11,217 bases of DNA from Prevotellaceae bacterium UBA6417 (GCA_002439755.1 DJPH01000063.1:1-11217); one strand, 5' to 3'. Shown: positions 1 through 6,580, counted from the stretch's first letter. The notes: generated from the sequence alone by a model not told the origin. Translations and numbers: made by a program.

Positions 1-11
1 GTGCTGATTTT

Positions 12-157
12 CAATTCTTTGGTTCTATTTTACCATGCTGCAATGTGGTAGATTGGTCGGACACTCACTTGAAATTCAGCATATTCAAATGTCTATCGTT
101 CAAACATTCTCCAAACCAAGGATTGGACAATAAGGGTGGCAAATCTTTGGTTCTATT
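12..157 (+). repeat. 18-base imperfect direct repeat, two copies
   Basis: The two copies lie at 12-29 and 140-157 and differ at one position (T15 versus A143). Both contain TCTTTGGTTCTATT. Their starts are 128 bases apart. Spaced repeats of this kind are common as arm-type binding sites at the ends of integrative elements. That role is inferred only from the position beside a truncated gene. Confidence 0.55.
114..152. repeat. Inverted repeat with 11-bp arms
   Basis: The left arm AACCAAGGATT (114-124) pairs with the right arm AATCTTTGGTT (142-152) across a 17-base loop, with one G-T pair. The right arm is part of the second copy of the 18-base direct repeat, so the same word occurs in both orientations. 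It could be a protein-binding site or a weak RNA hairpin. No T-run follows, so I do not call it a terminator. Confidence 0.4.
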
Positions 158-322
158 GCCAGTTCTCGTTTTTGAAAATGTCCAACAGAGTGCAAAACAA
201 AATTTAACACCCGATTTTCGCAAACCAAGCCGTTTGAGGTCAAAACCGTTTGCAATAACCACATTTGGGGTACAATGGTAGGAAAATGAGTTGTGAATGA
301 GAGAAATAGGGATTTCCCCTCG

Positions 323-350
323 TTTTTCAAGGGACAAATTTGTACCTTTG
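323..350 (+). promoter_or_regulatory. Bacteroidetes-type promoter-like site / GTANNTTTGC core
   Basis: TACCTTTG at 343-350 matches the Bacteroidetes -7 consensus TAnnTTTG. A T-rich -33 candidate (TTTTT, 323-327) lies upstream, but it is not a clean TTTG. The sequence overlaps a perfect 10-bp palindrome, ACAAATTTGT (334-343). No gene starts downstream on this strand, and transcription would run antisense into the aldo/keto reductase. The extended word GTACCTTTGC (342-351) also fits the GTANNTTTGC core used by CTnDOT-type integrases, so it may instead be a recombination site. Confidence 0.4.
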
Positions 351-438
351 CAAACGAAACAGAGGTATTCCACAAGGGATATTTCGGGCAAAGTGTTCTT
401 GACTTTATTTTTCCGTGGTTTTGTCCCGTTTTTGTCCC
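331..438. repeat. TTTGTCCC words, one inverted and two direct
   Basis: GGGACAAA at 331-338 is the reverse complement of TTTGTCCC at 420-427 and 431-438. The two direct copies are 11 bases apart, about one helical turn, which would suit a protein binding on one face of the DNA. The inverted copy lies just upstream of the promoter-like element at 343-350. Function is unknown. Confidence 0.35.
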
Positions 439-491
439 TCGCTGATTTTGTGTCACGAGACAAGAATTTGCAAGTGACTGATTTATAGCGA

Positions 492-1805
492 TTAAAGTCG
501 TGTTTTGGAGAATTGGTAACGGCAACCACCAGTAACCACCAAAAAGGCCCGTCGTTCGCGAGCATAGTCGGGGTCCTTGCTGCTGTTGGGCACGTTTCCC
601 TCGCTCAGGCACTTGTTGTAATGGACGAGTATACCCGGTATGTCAAGGCCGTAGGGGCACGGCATGCAATACTTGCAGTCGTTGCAGGGAATGGTCTTGT
701 AACCTACCAGCTCGGCCGCAATGCTTTCCAGAAAGTTTTGGTCTTCTTTGGTCAGCGGTTTGAGCGGGCACAGCGTGTTCAGGTTGTCTCGGAGATGCTC
801 CATAAAGGTCATTCCGCTCAGTAGAGTGAGAACTCCTTTCGGGGTTGCCGCATAACGGAAAGCCCATGATGCCACACTGCTTTCGGGGTCGCGTTGCTTT
901 AATTGGGCCACCAGCTTGTCGGGCATGTTCGAGAGGCGTCCGCCCAGCAGTGGCTCCATTACCACAGCCGGTATTTTTCGCTTTTCGAGCTCGGCATACA
1001 GGTAGTCTGCATTGGTGTTGCTCTCGTTTATTTCATGAGCGTGTTTCCAATCGAGATAGTTCAGTTCTATTTGCACAAAGTCCCAATGTACTTTGCCTTC
1101 GTCGTGAAGCTTGAGCGCATGGTCATAGATGGATACGTCACCGTGGTACGAAAATCCCAGGTTGCGGATAATGCCGGCTTTCCTTTTTTCAATCATAAAG
1201 TCAAGGATGCCGTTATTAATGTATCTGTCTTCAAAGAGAGCCATGGGGTCGTTGCGGTCGTCACTGCCTCCGATGGCGTGAAGCAGATAATAGTCAATGT
1301 AATCGGTTTGCAGTTCTTTTAGTGAGTTGTTGAACATCTCTATCGAGTCCTTGCGCGAATACGAACCGAAATTTGACATTTTCGTAGCGATGTAGTAGCT
1401 CTTTCGCGGGTGGCGGCTCAAGGCTATTCCCGTGCTTTTTTCCGAGCGTCCCTGACAGTAGACGGGTGATGTGTCAAAGTAGTTTACGCCATGCTTCAAG
1501 GCATAGTCTATCTGCTTGTTGACCATCTCCTGATCTATTTCCCCGTCGCCTTTTTCGCGTGCTGATATTTTTGCACCGACCGTCGGCAGGCGCATCATGC
1601 CATAGCCGAGTATTGACACCTTGTCGCCTGTGTTGGGGTTGATGCGGTAGGTCATTTTCCCTACCGGCGGTTCTTTTTGGCTGTTTTCTTGCTGTGTGTT
1701 GCTGCTGCATCCTGTCACGGCGGCCGTTGTTGTTGCTGCCGCGCCTACTCCGAAAATTTTCAGGAATGTGCGCCGGTTTATCTTGTGCTTGTCTGGCTTT
1801 TCCAT
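492..1805 (-). CDS. Tat-exported aldo/keto reductase with truncated ferredoxin domain
   Basis: The 437-residue product begins with a twin-arginine signal (NRRTFLKIFG, R11-R12), an Ala/Thr-rich hydrophobic stretch and a lipobox-like VTGC ending at C33. This suggests export in folded form and lipid anchoring in the envelope. The aldo/keto reductase tetrad is visible as D111, Y116, K142 and H176. A cofactor-loop segment of the usual type (GVLTLLSGMTFMEHLRDNL) lies at 324-342. The C-terminus starts a ferredoxin-like domain with C374, C377, C380 and C383. Homologues of this family that I know continue past RRAFLVGYD into a second CxxCxxC...CP group. Here the match stops at V423 and ends in 14 unrelated residues. 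The gene is the distal partner of the Fe-S membrane protein, 21 bases downstream of it. It may be inactive or only partly functional. Substrate unknown. The start at 1805 places the Tat motif correctly. Confidence 0.85.
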   Translation of the reverse strand: MEKPDKHKINRRTFLKIFGVGAAATTTAAVTGCSSNTQQENSQKEPPVGKMTYRINPNTGDKVSILGYGMMRLPTVGAKISAREKGDGEIDQEMVNKQIDYALKHGVNYFDTSPVYCQGRSEKSTGIALSRHPRKSYYIATKMSNFGSYSRKDSIEMFNNSLKELQTDYIDYYLLHAIGGSDDRNDPMALFEDRYINNGILDFMIEKRKAGIIRNLGFSYHGDVSIYDHALKLHDEGKVHWDFVQIELNYLDWKHAHEINESNTNADYLYAELEKRKIPAVVMEPLLGGRLSNMPDKLVAQLKQRDPESSVASWAFRYAATPKGVLTLLSGMTFMEHLRDNLNTLCPLKPLTKEDQNFLESIAAELVGYKTIPCNDCKYCMPCPYGLDIPGILVHYNKCLSEGNVPNSSKDPDYARERRAFLVVTGGCRYQFSKTRL

Positions 1806-1826
1806 ATTCTATGTTGGTTGTGCGGT

Positions 1827-3437
1827 TTATATTGTTTTGTGAAGTTCGTGCCCCTCGACGTAGATGGCCGAATAGGGACGCGACGGGCATAGATTCTCAC
1901 ACGCTCCGCAACCTATGCACTTTTCTTCGTTTACGACGGGAATCATGATATGCTTGTCCTTACGGCTGTTGTCGCTCACCATTTGTATGGCTCCTGTCGG
2001 GCAGTGGCGTGCGCAGTTGCCGCACATGATACCGTCGGTCACGGGCAGGCAGTTTTTTCGTATCCACACGGCATGGCCTATCTGGGTACTCGATTTCTCG
2101 GCTTTGGTCAGATGCCGAATAGCTCCCGTCGGGCACACCTCGGTGCAGCGTGTGCATTCGGGGCGGCAATATCCGTTTTCATAACTGATGCGTGGCTGCA
2201 TCAGGTGAGCCAGGTCGGTTGAGGGAATCAACACGTCGTTGGGGCATTGCGACACGCACAATTGGCAGGATGTGCAATGCCTGGCCATGTTGGATGCGCT
2301 TAGCGATCCGGGCGGTGTGATGGGCGTGTTACGGTGCGGCTCTTTCTTTTTGGATATTGGGGCAAGGCCTCCATCCAGCTTCTTGTTTTTCTGGGCTTTT
2401 GCCGCTGATGCGGCCGCCAATGCGCTTCCTATGAAAAACAGCCGTTTGCCGTTGTCGACAGTTTCCTTTTTGTCCGTCGGGTGCTGCTTTGTGGCGTGAT
2501 TGTAGACGATGGCGTTTTTGCGACACACCCCTATGCAGTTTCCGCAAGCCACGCAACGGCTGTTGTCAACGCTTTTACTTTCGACATCAATGCACGATGC
2601 CTTGCAGTTTTTCGCACACAGACCGCATTTTGCACATTTGTCGTCGGATATATGAACTTTCAGCCAGCTGAAACGCGACAGGAGGCCTAAGATTGTACCT
2701 ACCGGACATATCGTATTGCAGTAAGTGCGCCCGTTGCGCCATGCGAGGATGAAAATGGCAGCGAATGTGGCCAGTGTGATGCCCAGTGTGAGGTTGCTTT
2801 TTATGATGATGTCGCGGCTGTAAAAGGTGTAGCTGTCAAAATGGGCGGCAATGGCGGCAAGGATGTTGTTGCCGAATATATATATGGGCTGCAGCAAGTT
2901 GGCGGCCATCCTGCCGTAGCTGCTGTAAGGGGCAACTAGCGCAACTATTCCAGTGAGGCCGGCTGCATAGGCCCCTATCGTGAGAATGAGCAGACCATAG
3001 CGCAGCACGTTGCGGGGAAGCGAGTAGGTATAGCGGTTCTTACGACGCAGATTGTGAATCCGGGCTATGACGTCCTGCATGACTCCCAACGGGCAGATGG
3101 TGGAACAGTAGATTCTCCCGAATATGAGCGTGAGCAGGATGAGGAAAGTGAGGATTCCTACATGAAGTGACAGCAAAGCCGGGATAAACTGTATGTGTGC
3201 CAACCAGTGAAACCATATTTTCAAGGTTCCGGTAAAGTCGAGGAACATAAAGGTGATGGCGGCAAAACATATGATGCCCAGAATAATTCTGATTTTTCGT
3301 AACATGGTATCGTCTCTTTGTCTGTGTTTGCGTGAAAGGGCATGCAAGGCCGTTTGCAGGAAGCGGCCGAAGCCTTTGGCGGCATACTTGAAAACAAGTA
3401 GCGGCAAAAGGGTGCGCAGAGGCTGGCTTTTGTACAT
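1827..3437 (-). CDS. NapH/NapG-like membrane polyferredoxin (4Fe-4S binding protein)
   Basis: With this start the product is 536 residues. The N-terminal half is a NapH-like multi-pass membrane module with two signature loops, YCSTICPLG (C111, C115) and YCNTICPVG (C240, C244). Two ferredoxin groups follow (C268/271/274/278 and C295/298/301/305). An internal Tat-like segment lies at about 331-348 (KRLFFIGSALAAASAAKA). Four further Cys groups follow (388-398, 424-435, 463-479, 507-517), most ending in CP, as in NapG. Such proteins move electrons from quinol through Fe-S clusters to an envelope enzyme. The adjacent exported reductase is the obvious candidate partner (inference). Start choice is uncertain. 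The frame is open to 3524, but a promoter at 3501-3494 would exclude that start. 3437 gives a leader of about 50 bases and a coding-like stretch. MLRKIR at 3305 (492 aa) is where family members I know begin. Confidence 0.85.
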   Translation of the reverse strand: MYKSQPLRTLLPLLVFKYAAKGFGRFLQTALHALSRKHRQRDDTMLRKIRIILGIICFAAITFMFLDFTGTLKIWFHWLAHIQFIPALLSLHVGILTFLILLTLIFGRIYCSTICPLGVMQDVIARIHNLRRKNRYTYSLPRNVLRYGLLILTIGAYAAGLTGIVALVAPYSSYGRMAANLLQPIYIFGNNILAAIAAHFDSYTFYSRDIIIKSNLTLGITLATFAAIFILAWRNGRTYCNTICPVGTILGLLSRFSWLKVHISDDKCAKCGLCAKNCKASCIDVESKSVDNSRCVACGNCIGVCRKNAIVYNHATKQHPTDKKETVDNGKRLFFIGSALAAASAAKAQKNKKLDGGLAPISKKKEPHRNTPITPPGSLSASNMARHCTSCQLCVSQCPNDVLIPSTDLAHLMQPRISYENGYCRPECTRCTEVCPTGAIRHLTKAEKSSTQIGHAVWIRKNCLPVTDGIMCGNCARHCPTGAIQMVSDNSRKDKHIMIPVVNEEKCIGCGACENLCPSRPYSAIYVEGHELHKTI

Positions 3438-3493
3438 TGCCCCGTTTGGGGAAGCCGCCGCGCAGACGGATTTTACAGCCTGTATTGTTGCTG

Positions 3494-3524
3494 CAAATAT
3501 AGGAAAAAATTCATTCTTTCCCAA
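3494..3524 (-). promoter_or_regulatory. Promoter of the Fe-S protein / reductase pair
   Basis: Read on the minus strand, TATATTTG (3501-3494) fits the Bacteroidetes -7 consensus TAnnTTTG. A TTG (3524-3522) sits 20 bases upstream as the -33 element. Transcription would start near 3488, which places the longest possible start of the downstream gene (3524) outside the transcript and supports a start at 3437 or 3305. Confidence 0.55.
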
Positions 3525-3573
3525 GAAATGAAAATGTAAAACGGTAATATTGACAATAAAAACGGTTCAAAGT

Positions 3574-3678
3574 GCAAGCCGAAGGCTGATAGCGTTATTT
3601 CTGACGCAGCAAATCGGACGCCGGACGCAGCGAATCCTGACGGCAAGGCTGCGAATGACGGCGGGAAAGCTGACAAAC
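3574..3678. repeat. Degenerate 21-bp tandem repeat, about five units
   Basis: Successive 21-base units begin at 3574, 3595, 3616, 3637 and 3658. The clearest pair is GACGCAGCAAATC (3603-3615) and GACGCAGCGAATC (3624-3636), identical at 12 of 13 positions. The other units keep variants such as GGCTGCGAAT (3648-3657). On the minus strand the period shows as a 7-residue repeat in a short frame that is probably not a gene. It could be a decayed minisatellite or a set of phased regulator sites. Confidence 0.5.
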
Positions 3679-3710
3679 GTGGAAAAATACTTTAAATAGG
3701 GTAGTGCAAA

Positions 3711-3754
3711 CTTGCTTTTTTGCAAGACAAACCGGCTTGATTGCAAAAGGTTTG
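3711..3754. promoter_or_regulatory. Inverted repeats over the feoAB promoter (operator-like)
   Basis: The first repeat is CTTGC (3711-3715) against GCAAG (3722-3726) around six T's. The second is CAAACC (3728-3733) against GGTTTG (3749-3754) with a 15-base spacer. The second pair encloses the -33 element and ends three bases before the -7 box, a good position for repressor binding. The regulator is not identifiable from sequence. Confidence 0.35.
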
Positions 3755-3765
3755 CAGTAACTTTG
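3737..3765 (+). promoter_or_regulatory. feoAB promoter
   Basis: A -7 element TAACTTTG (3758-3765) lies 18 bases after TTG (3737-3739), close to the Bacteroidetes TTTG-N19-TAnnTTTG pattern. Transcription should begin around 3771, giving a leader of under 20 bases before the feoAB start at 3789. Confidence 0.65.
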
Positions 3766-3788
3766 CGGATGATAAATGAAAACGATGA

Positions 3789-6155
3789 ATGACAATGACG
3801 CTTAAGGAACTCGGCATAGGACAAACGGCAACAGTCTTGAAGGTGGGCGGTGAAGGTGCCCTGCGACAGCATTTTCTGGATATGGGAGTGATTCCCGGCA
3901 CTGAAGTGACCATGGTCAAGTATGCTCCGATGGGCGACCCTGTGCAGCTTTTGGTGCAGGGATACGAATTGACACTGCGTCTCGACGATGCCGCAAAGAT
4001 TGATGTAGAGCCTTGCCGCAAGGCCGGAAGTGGAGAATCGTCGGCTGATGACGATGAGGATTTTCTGCAAGGCAAGAATGTGCATCCGGGCTATGGCGAA
4101 ATGGGACGCGAACATAACAGGGATGAAGAGCAGCCTGTGGATAAGGGCAAGATACTGACTTTCGCCCTTGTGGGTAACCAGAATTGCGGAAAGACCACGC
4201 TCTTCAACCAGCTGACAGGCATGAACCAGCATGTGGGGAACTTCCCGGGTGTGACGGTCGACAAGAAAAGCGGCAGCATCAAGGGCTATCCCGGTACGCT
4301 TGTCACGGATTTGCCGGGCATATACTCTTTGTCGCCTTATTCAAATGAAGAGATTGTTTCGCGTGAGTTCATCTTGAAAGAACACCCTGCGGGCATTATC
4401 AATATCGTAGATGCCACAAACATAGAGCGTAACCTTTACCTGACGATGCAACTGATGGAACTTGACATTCCTATGGTGCTGGCATTGAATATGATGGACG
4501 AGGTGAAAAACAACGGTGGAACAATCCGCATCAATGAGATGGAAAAAATGCTCGGAATACCGGTAGTTCCCATCTCGGCCATGAAAAACGAGGGCGTGGA
4601 CGAGCTGATAAAGCACGCGTTGCATGTGGCAAAATATGGCGAGGGGCCGAAAAAACAGGACTTTTGCAGTCCCGAAGACCATGGCGGTGCCGTTCACAGA
4701 TGCTTGCATGCCGTGATGCATTTCATTGAAGATCATGCCAAGCGAAGCGGCATTCCTGTTCGTTTTGCTGCCAGCAAAGTGATAGAAGGCGACAAGTTGG
4801 TGATGGACGCTTTGCAGCTGACCGAAAACGAACGCGAGACCATCGGCCACATACTGAAACAAATGGAGCAGGAGCGCGGTCTTGATGCTGCTGCAGCCAT
4901 GGCCGACATGAGGTTTTCCTATATATGTCGGGTGTGCAGGCAGTCTGTGGTAAAGCCTCGCGAGAGCAAGGAACATCGTCGCAGCCGCCGCATTGACATG
5001 GTGCTGACGGGACGCTGGACAGCCATTCCTGCCTTTTTGGGCATCATGGCATTGGTGTTTTGGCTGACATTCGATGTTATTGGTGGTGGATTGCAGGGGC
5101 TGCTGGAGCAGGTCATCGGAACTTTTACCGACAAAGCCGATGCGATGCTTGGGGAATGGCGAATCAATGATGTGGTGCACGGATTATTAATCGATGGCGT
5201 GTTCAACGGGGTAGGTACGGTATTGACATTCCTGCCTATTATCGTGACACTGTTCTTTTTCCTTTCCATATTGGAAGATACGGGATATATGGCACGCATT
5301 GCGTTTGTCATGGACAAACTGCTGCGAAAGATAGGACTGTCGGGGCGTTCCATCGTTCCACTGCTGATGGGATTCGGGTGTAGCGTGCCGAGCGTCATGG
5401 CATCGCGCACTTTGCCCTCAGAGCGCGACCGCCGTCTGACCGTTATGCTTACACCTTTTATGAGTTGCACGGCAAAGCTTCCGATTTATGCCTTCTTTAC
5501 CGCCGTGTTCTTTCCAAAGGCAGCGGTCGAGGTAATGACGCTCCTATATATAATAGGTATAGTGACCGGTATATTGGTGGCCATTGTCATGAAAAAGACC
5601 GTTTATCACGGCGAGGCAGTGCCGTTTGTCATGGAACTGCCCAACTATCGTCTGCCGGGAGCCAAGAGCGTAATTAGACTGTTGTGGGAAAAGTCGAGAG
5701 ACTTCCTGGAGCGTGCCTTTTCAGTGATATTCATTGCAACAATCGTTATCTGGTTTCTGCAAACGTTTGATTTCCGCCTGCAGTTGGTCGAAAATTCGCA
5801 AGACAGCATGCTGGCAAGTCTGGCCGGCATGATAGCACCGATATTCAGGCCGACAGGTTTCGACGATTGGCGGATTGTAACGTCGCTGATTTCCGGATTT
5901 ATGGCCAAAGAAAGCGTCGTGTCGACATTGACCGTATTGTTTGGCAGTCCGGCCGAATTGCAGGCTGTGCTTACGCAAGCGTCTGCTTTTTCGTTACTCG
6001 TATTTTGTCTGCTCTATACTCCCTGTGTTGCAACTGTGGCTACTGTCAGGCGCGAAATGGGAAGCCGCTATGCCTTTACGCTTGTTCTGTGGCAGTGTGT
6101 CGTGGCATGGTGCTGCGCGTTTGTAGCGTTTAATATATGTAGGCTGTTAATTTGA
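3789..6155 (+). CDS. feoB: Fused FeoA-FeoB ferrous iron transporter
   Basis: The 788-residue protein imports Fe(II) across the inner membrane. Residues 1-75 form a FeoA (SH3-like) domain, followed by an acidic linker (about 76-118). The FeoB G domain has G1 GNQNCGKT (129-136), switch-I T156, G3 DLPG (174-177), G4 NMMD (234-237) and G5-like SAMKNEG (263-269). After a helical region the membrane domain starts near 410 with the conserved gate motif GFGCSVPS (528-535, C531), PFMSC (C560), AKESVVS (706-712) and LYTPCVATV (C746). FeoA-FeoB fusion is common in Bacteroidetes. The protein appears complete. It is first in its transcript and is followed after 7 bases by a small Cys-rich membrane protein. 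A 9-codon open frame starting at 3776 overlaps the start in another frame and is probably chance. Confidence 0.97.
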   Translation: MTMTLKELGIGQTATVLKVGGEGALRQHFLDMGVIPGTEVTMVKYAPMGDPVQLLVQGYELTLRLDDAAKIDVEPCRKAGSGESSADDDEDFLQGKNVHPGYGEMGREHNRDEEQPVDKGKILTFALVGNQNCGKTTLFNQLTGMNQHVGNFPGVTVDKKSGSIKGYPGTLVTDLPGIYSLSPYSNEEIVSREFILKEHPAGIINIVDATNIERNLYLTMQLMELDIPMVLALNMMDEVKNNGGTIRINEMEKMLGIPVVPISAMKNEGVDELIKHALHVAKYGEGPKKQDFCSPEDHGGAVHRCLHAVMHFIEDHAKRSGIPVRFAASKVIEGDKLVMDALQLTENERETIGHILKQMEQERGLDAAAAMADMRFSYICRVCRQSVVKPRESKEHRRSRRIDMVLTGRWTAIPAFLGIMALVFWLTFDVIGGGLQGLLEQVIGTFTDKADAMLGEWRINDVVHGLLIDGVFNGVGTVLTFLPIIVTLFFFLSILEDTGYMARIAFVMDKLLRKIGLSGRSIVPLLMGFGCSVPSVMASRTLPSERDRRLTVMLTPFMSCTAKLPIYAFFTAVFFPKAAVEVMTLLYIIGIVTGILVAIVMKKTVYHGEAVPFVMELPNYRLPGAKSVIRLLWEKSRDFLERAFSVIFIATIVIWFLQTFDFRLQLVENSQDSMLASLAGMIAPIFRPTGFDDWRIVTSLISGFMAKESVVSTLTVLFGSPAELQAVLTQASAFSLLVFCLLYTPCVATVATVRREMGSRYAFTLVLWQCVVAWCCAFVAFNICRLLI

Positions 6156-6162
6156 TTGTGAT

Positions 6163-6324
6163 ATGAATCTGCAAAGCCTGTTGGTCGTTCTTCTGTTGCT
6201 TGCAGCCGTTTCTTTGGCCGCAATACGGCTGTACAAGAAGCACAAAACGAAGCGTGGCTGCTGTGACGACTGCGATGCTACCGGCTGTATCTTCAGAAAT
6301 GTCCGGCTCAACAAGAAAAAATGA
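6163..6324 (+). CDS. FeoB-associated Cys-rich membrane protein (53 aa)
   Basis: This small gene starts 7 bases after the feoAB stop. The 53-residue product has an N-terminal transmembrane helix (about residues 4-23), a basic stretch (YKKHKTKR) and a cysteine cluster with C33, C34, C37 and C42, then a lysine-rich end. This layout, one helix followed by a short Cys-rich tail right behind FeoB, is that of the FeoB-associated Cys-rich membrane protein family. Its precise role is not established. A part in assembling or modulating the FeoB pore or handling iron is the usual guess. It is cotranscribed with feoAB by position. Confidence 0.85.
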   Translation: MNLQSLLVVLLLLAAVSLAAIRLYKKHKTKRGCCDDCDATGCIFRNVRLNKKK

Positions 6325-6362
6325 TGAAGAGTGTGGCAGACGTGAAAAAAACAGCTCAAAAA

Positions 6363-6393
6363 TTTGTCAGTTGGAAAGGAAATGCTAACTTTG
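6363..6393 (+). promoter_or_regulatory. Promoter of the tRNA-Ser/tRNA-Glu unit
   Basis: TTTG (6363-6366), a 19-base spacer and TAACTTTG (6386-6393) match the Bacteroidetes consensus exactly. Transcription should begin near 6400, about 70 bases before the first tRNA. This is the best promoter match in the window, which fits a strongly expressed stable-RNA unit. Confidence 0.75.
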
Positions 6394-6420
6394 CACCGCA
6401 TTTGAGTGGAAATGCCGATG

Positions 6421-6468
6421 GATAGGATAGCGGCCATGTATCAAGTGGCTTTGCCTATCGGATATCCG
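6421..6468 (+). other. Structured leader before tRNA-Ser
   Basis: Outer arms GATAGG (6421-6426) and CCTATC (6454-6459) and inner arms GCCA (6433-6436) and TGGC (6446-6449) allow an interrupted hairpin. It is followed by the palindrome CGGATATCCG (6459-6468), which ends four bases before tRNA-Ser. It may be a processing signal in the precursor transcript, but its function is unproven. Confidence 0.35.
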
Positions 6469-6472
6469 GAAA

Positions 6473-6559
6473 GGAAGTTTGGGTGAGTGGCTGAAACCAG
6501 CAGTTTGCTAAACTGCCGTGCGAGTAATCGTACCAGGAGTTCGAATCTCCTAGCTTCCG
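6473..6559 (+). tRNA. tRNA-Ser (anticodon GCT)
   Basis: The acceptor stem pairs GGAAGTT (6473-6479) with AGCTTCC (6552-6558), including one T-G pair, and the discriminator base is G6559. The anticodon stem GCAGT/ACTGC encloses the loop TTGCTAA with anticodon GCT at 6507-6509, reading AGC and AGT. A long variable arm and a T arm (AGGAG-TTCGAAT-CTCCT) complete a class II tRNA. CCA is not encoded in full. Confidence 0.95.
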
Positions 6560-6580
6560 CAGTCGAGAATATTATTTATT

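Larger units (their letters stand above)
1..491. other. Gene-free repeat-rich boundary region
   Basis: I see no convincing gene in this stretch. The open frames on both strands lack recognisable motifs and overlap one another. What it does hold is an 18-base direct repeat, an 11-bp inverted repeat, paired CCGTTTG words (230-236 and 246-252), several GGGACAAA/TTTGTCCC words and one promoter-like site. It looks AT-richer than the genes to its right. It adjoins the truncated 3' end of the aldo/keto reductase, so I infer it is foreign or rearranged DNA, such as the end of an integrated element. No integrase or transposase is visible inside the window, so the identity of such an element cannot be established here. 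Confidence 0.5.
3438..3788. other. Divergent regulatory region between Fe-S pair and feoAB
   Basis: About 350 bases separate the two divergent transcription units. The region holds the leftward promoter (3494-3524), a degenerate 21-bp tandem repeat (3574-3678), two inverted repeats (3711-3726 and 3728-3754) and the rightward feoAB promoter (3737-3765). I see no credible gene. Because both flanking units concern iron or Fe-S proteins, shared iron-responsive control is plausible, but I do not see a classical Fur box. Confidence 0.6.

Noticed and set aside
45..281. Plus-strand open frame of 78 aa
   Set aside because: It has no motif, no promoter upstream, and lies across the direct and inverted repeats. 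It is likely chance.
65..565. Minus-strand open frame of 166 aa at the left edge
   Set aside because: It has no recognisable motif, overlaps other frames and the truncated reductase end, and reads like translated repeat-rich DNA. I do not treat it as a gene.
3473..3676. Minus-strand 67-aa frame with 7-residue periodicity
   Set aside because: The periodicity simply reflects the degenerate 21-bp DNA repeat, and the frame crosses the leftward promoter region with no family resemblance.
3776..3805. Nine-codon upstream open frame overlapping the feoAB start
   Set aside because: A frame this short before an AT-rich start is expected by chance and no regulatory feature is attached to it.
6321..6425. 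34-codon open frame overlapping the stop of the FeoB-associated gene by ATGA
   Set aside because: The overlap looks like translational coupling, but the product has no motif and the frame runs through the tRNA promoter. It is probably coincidental.
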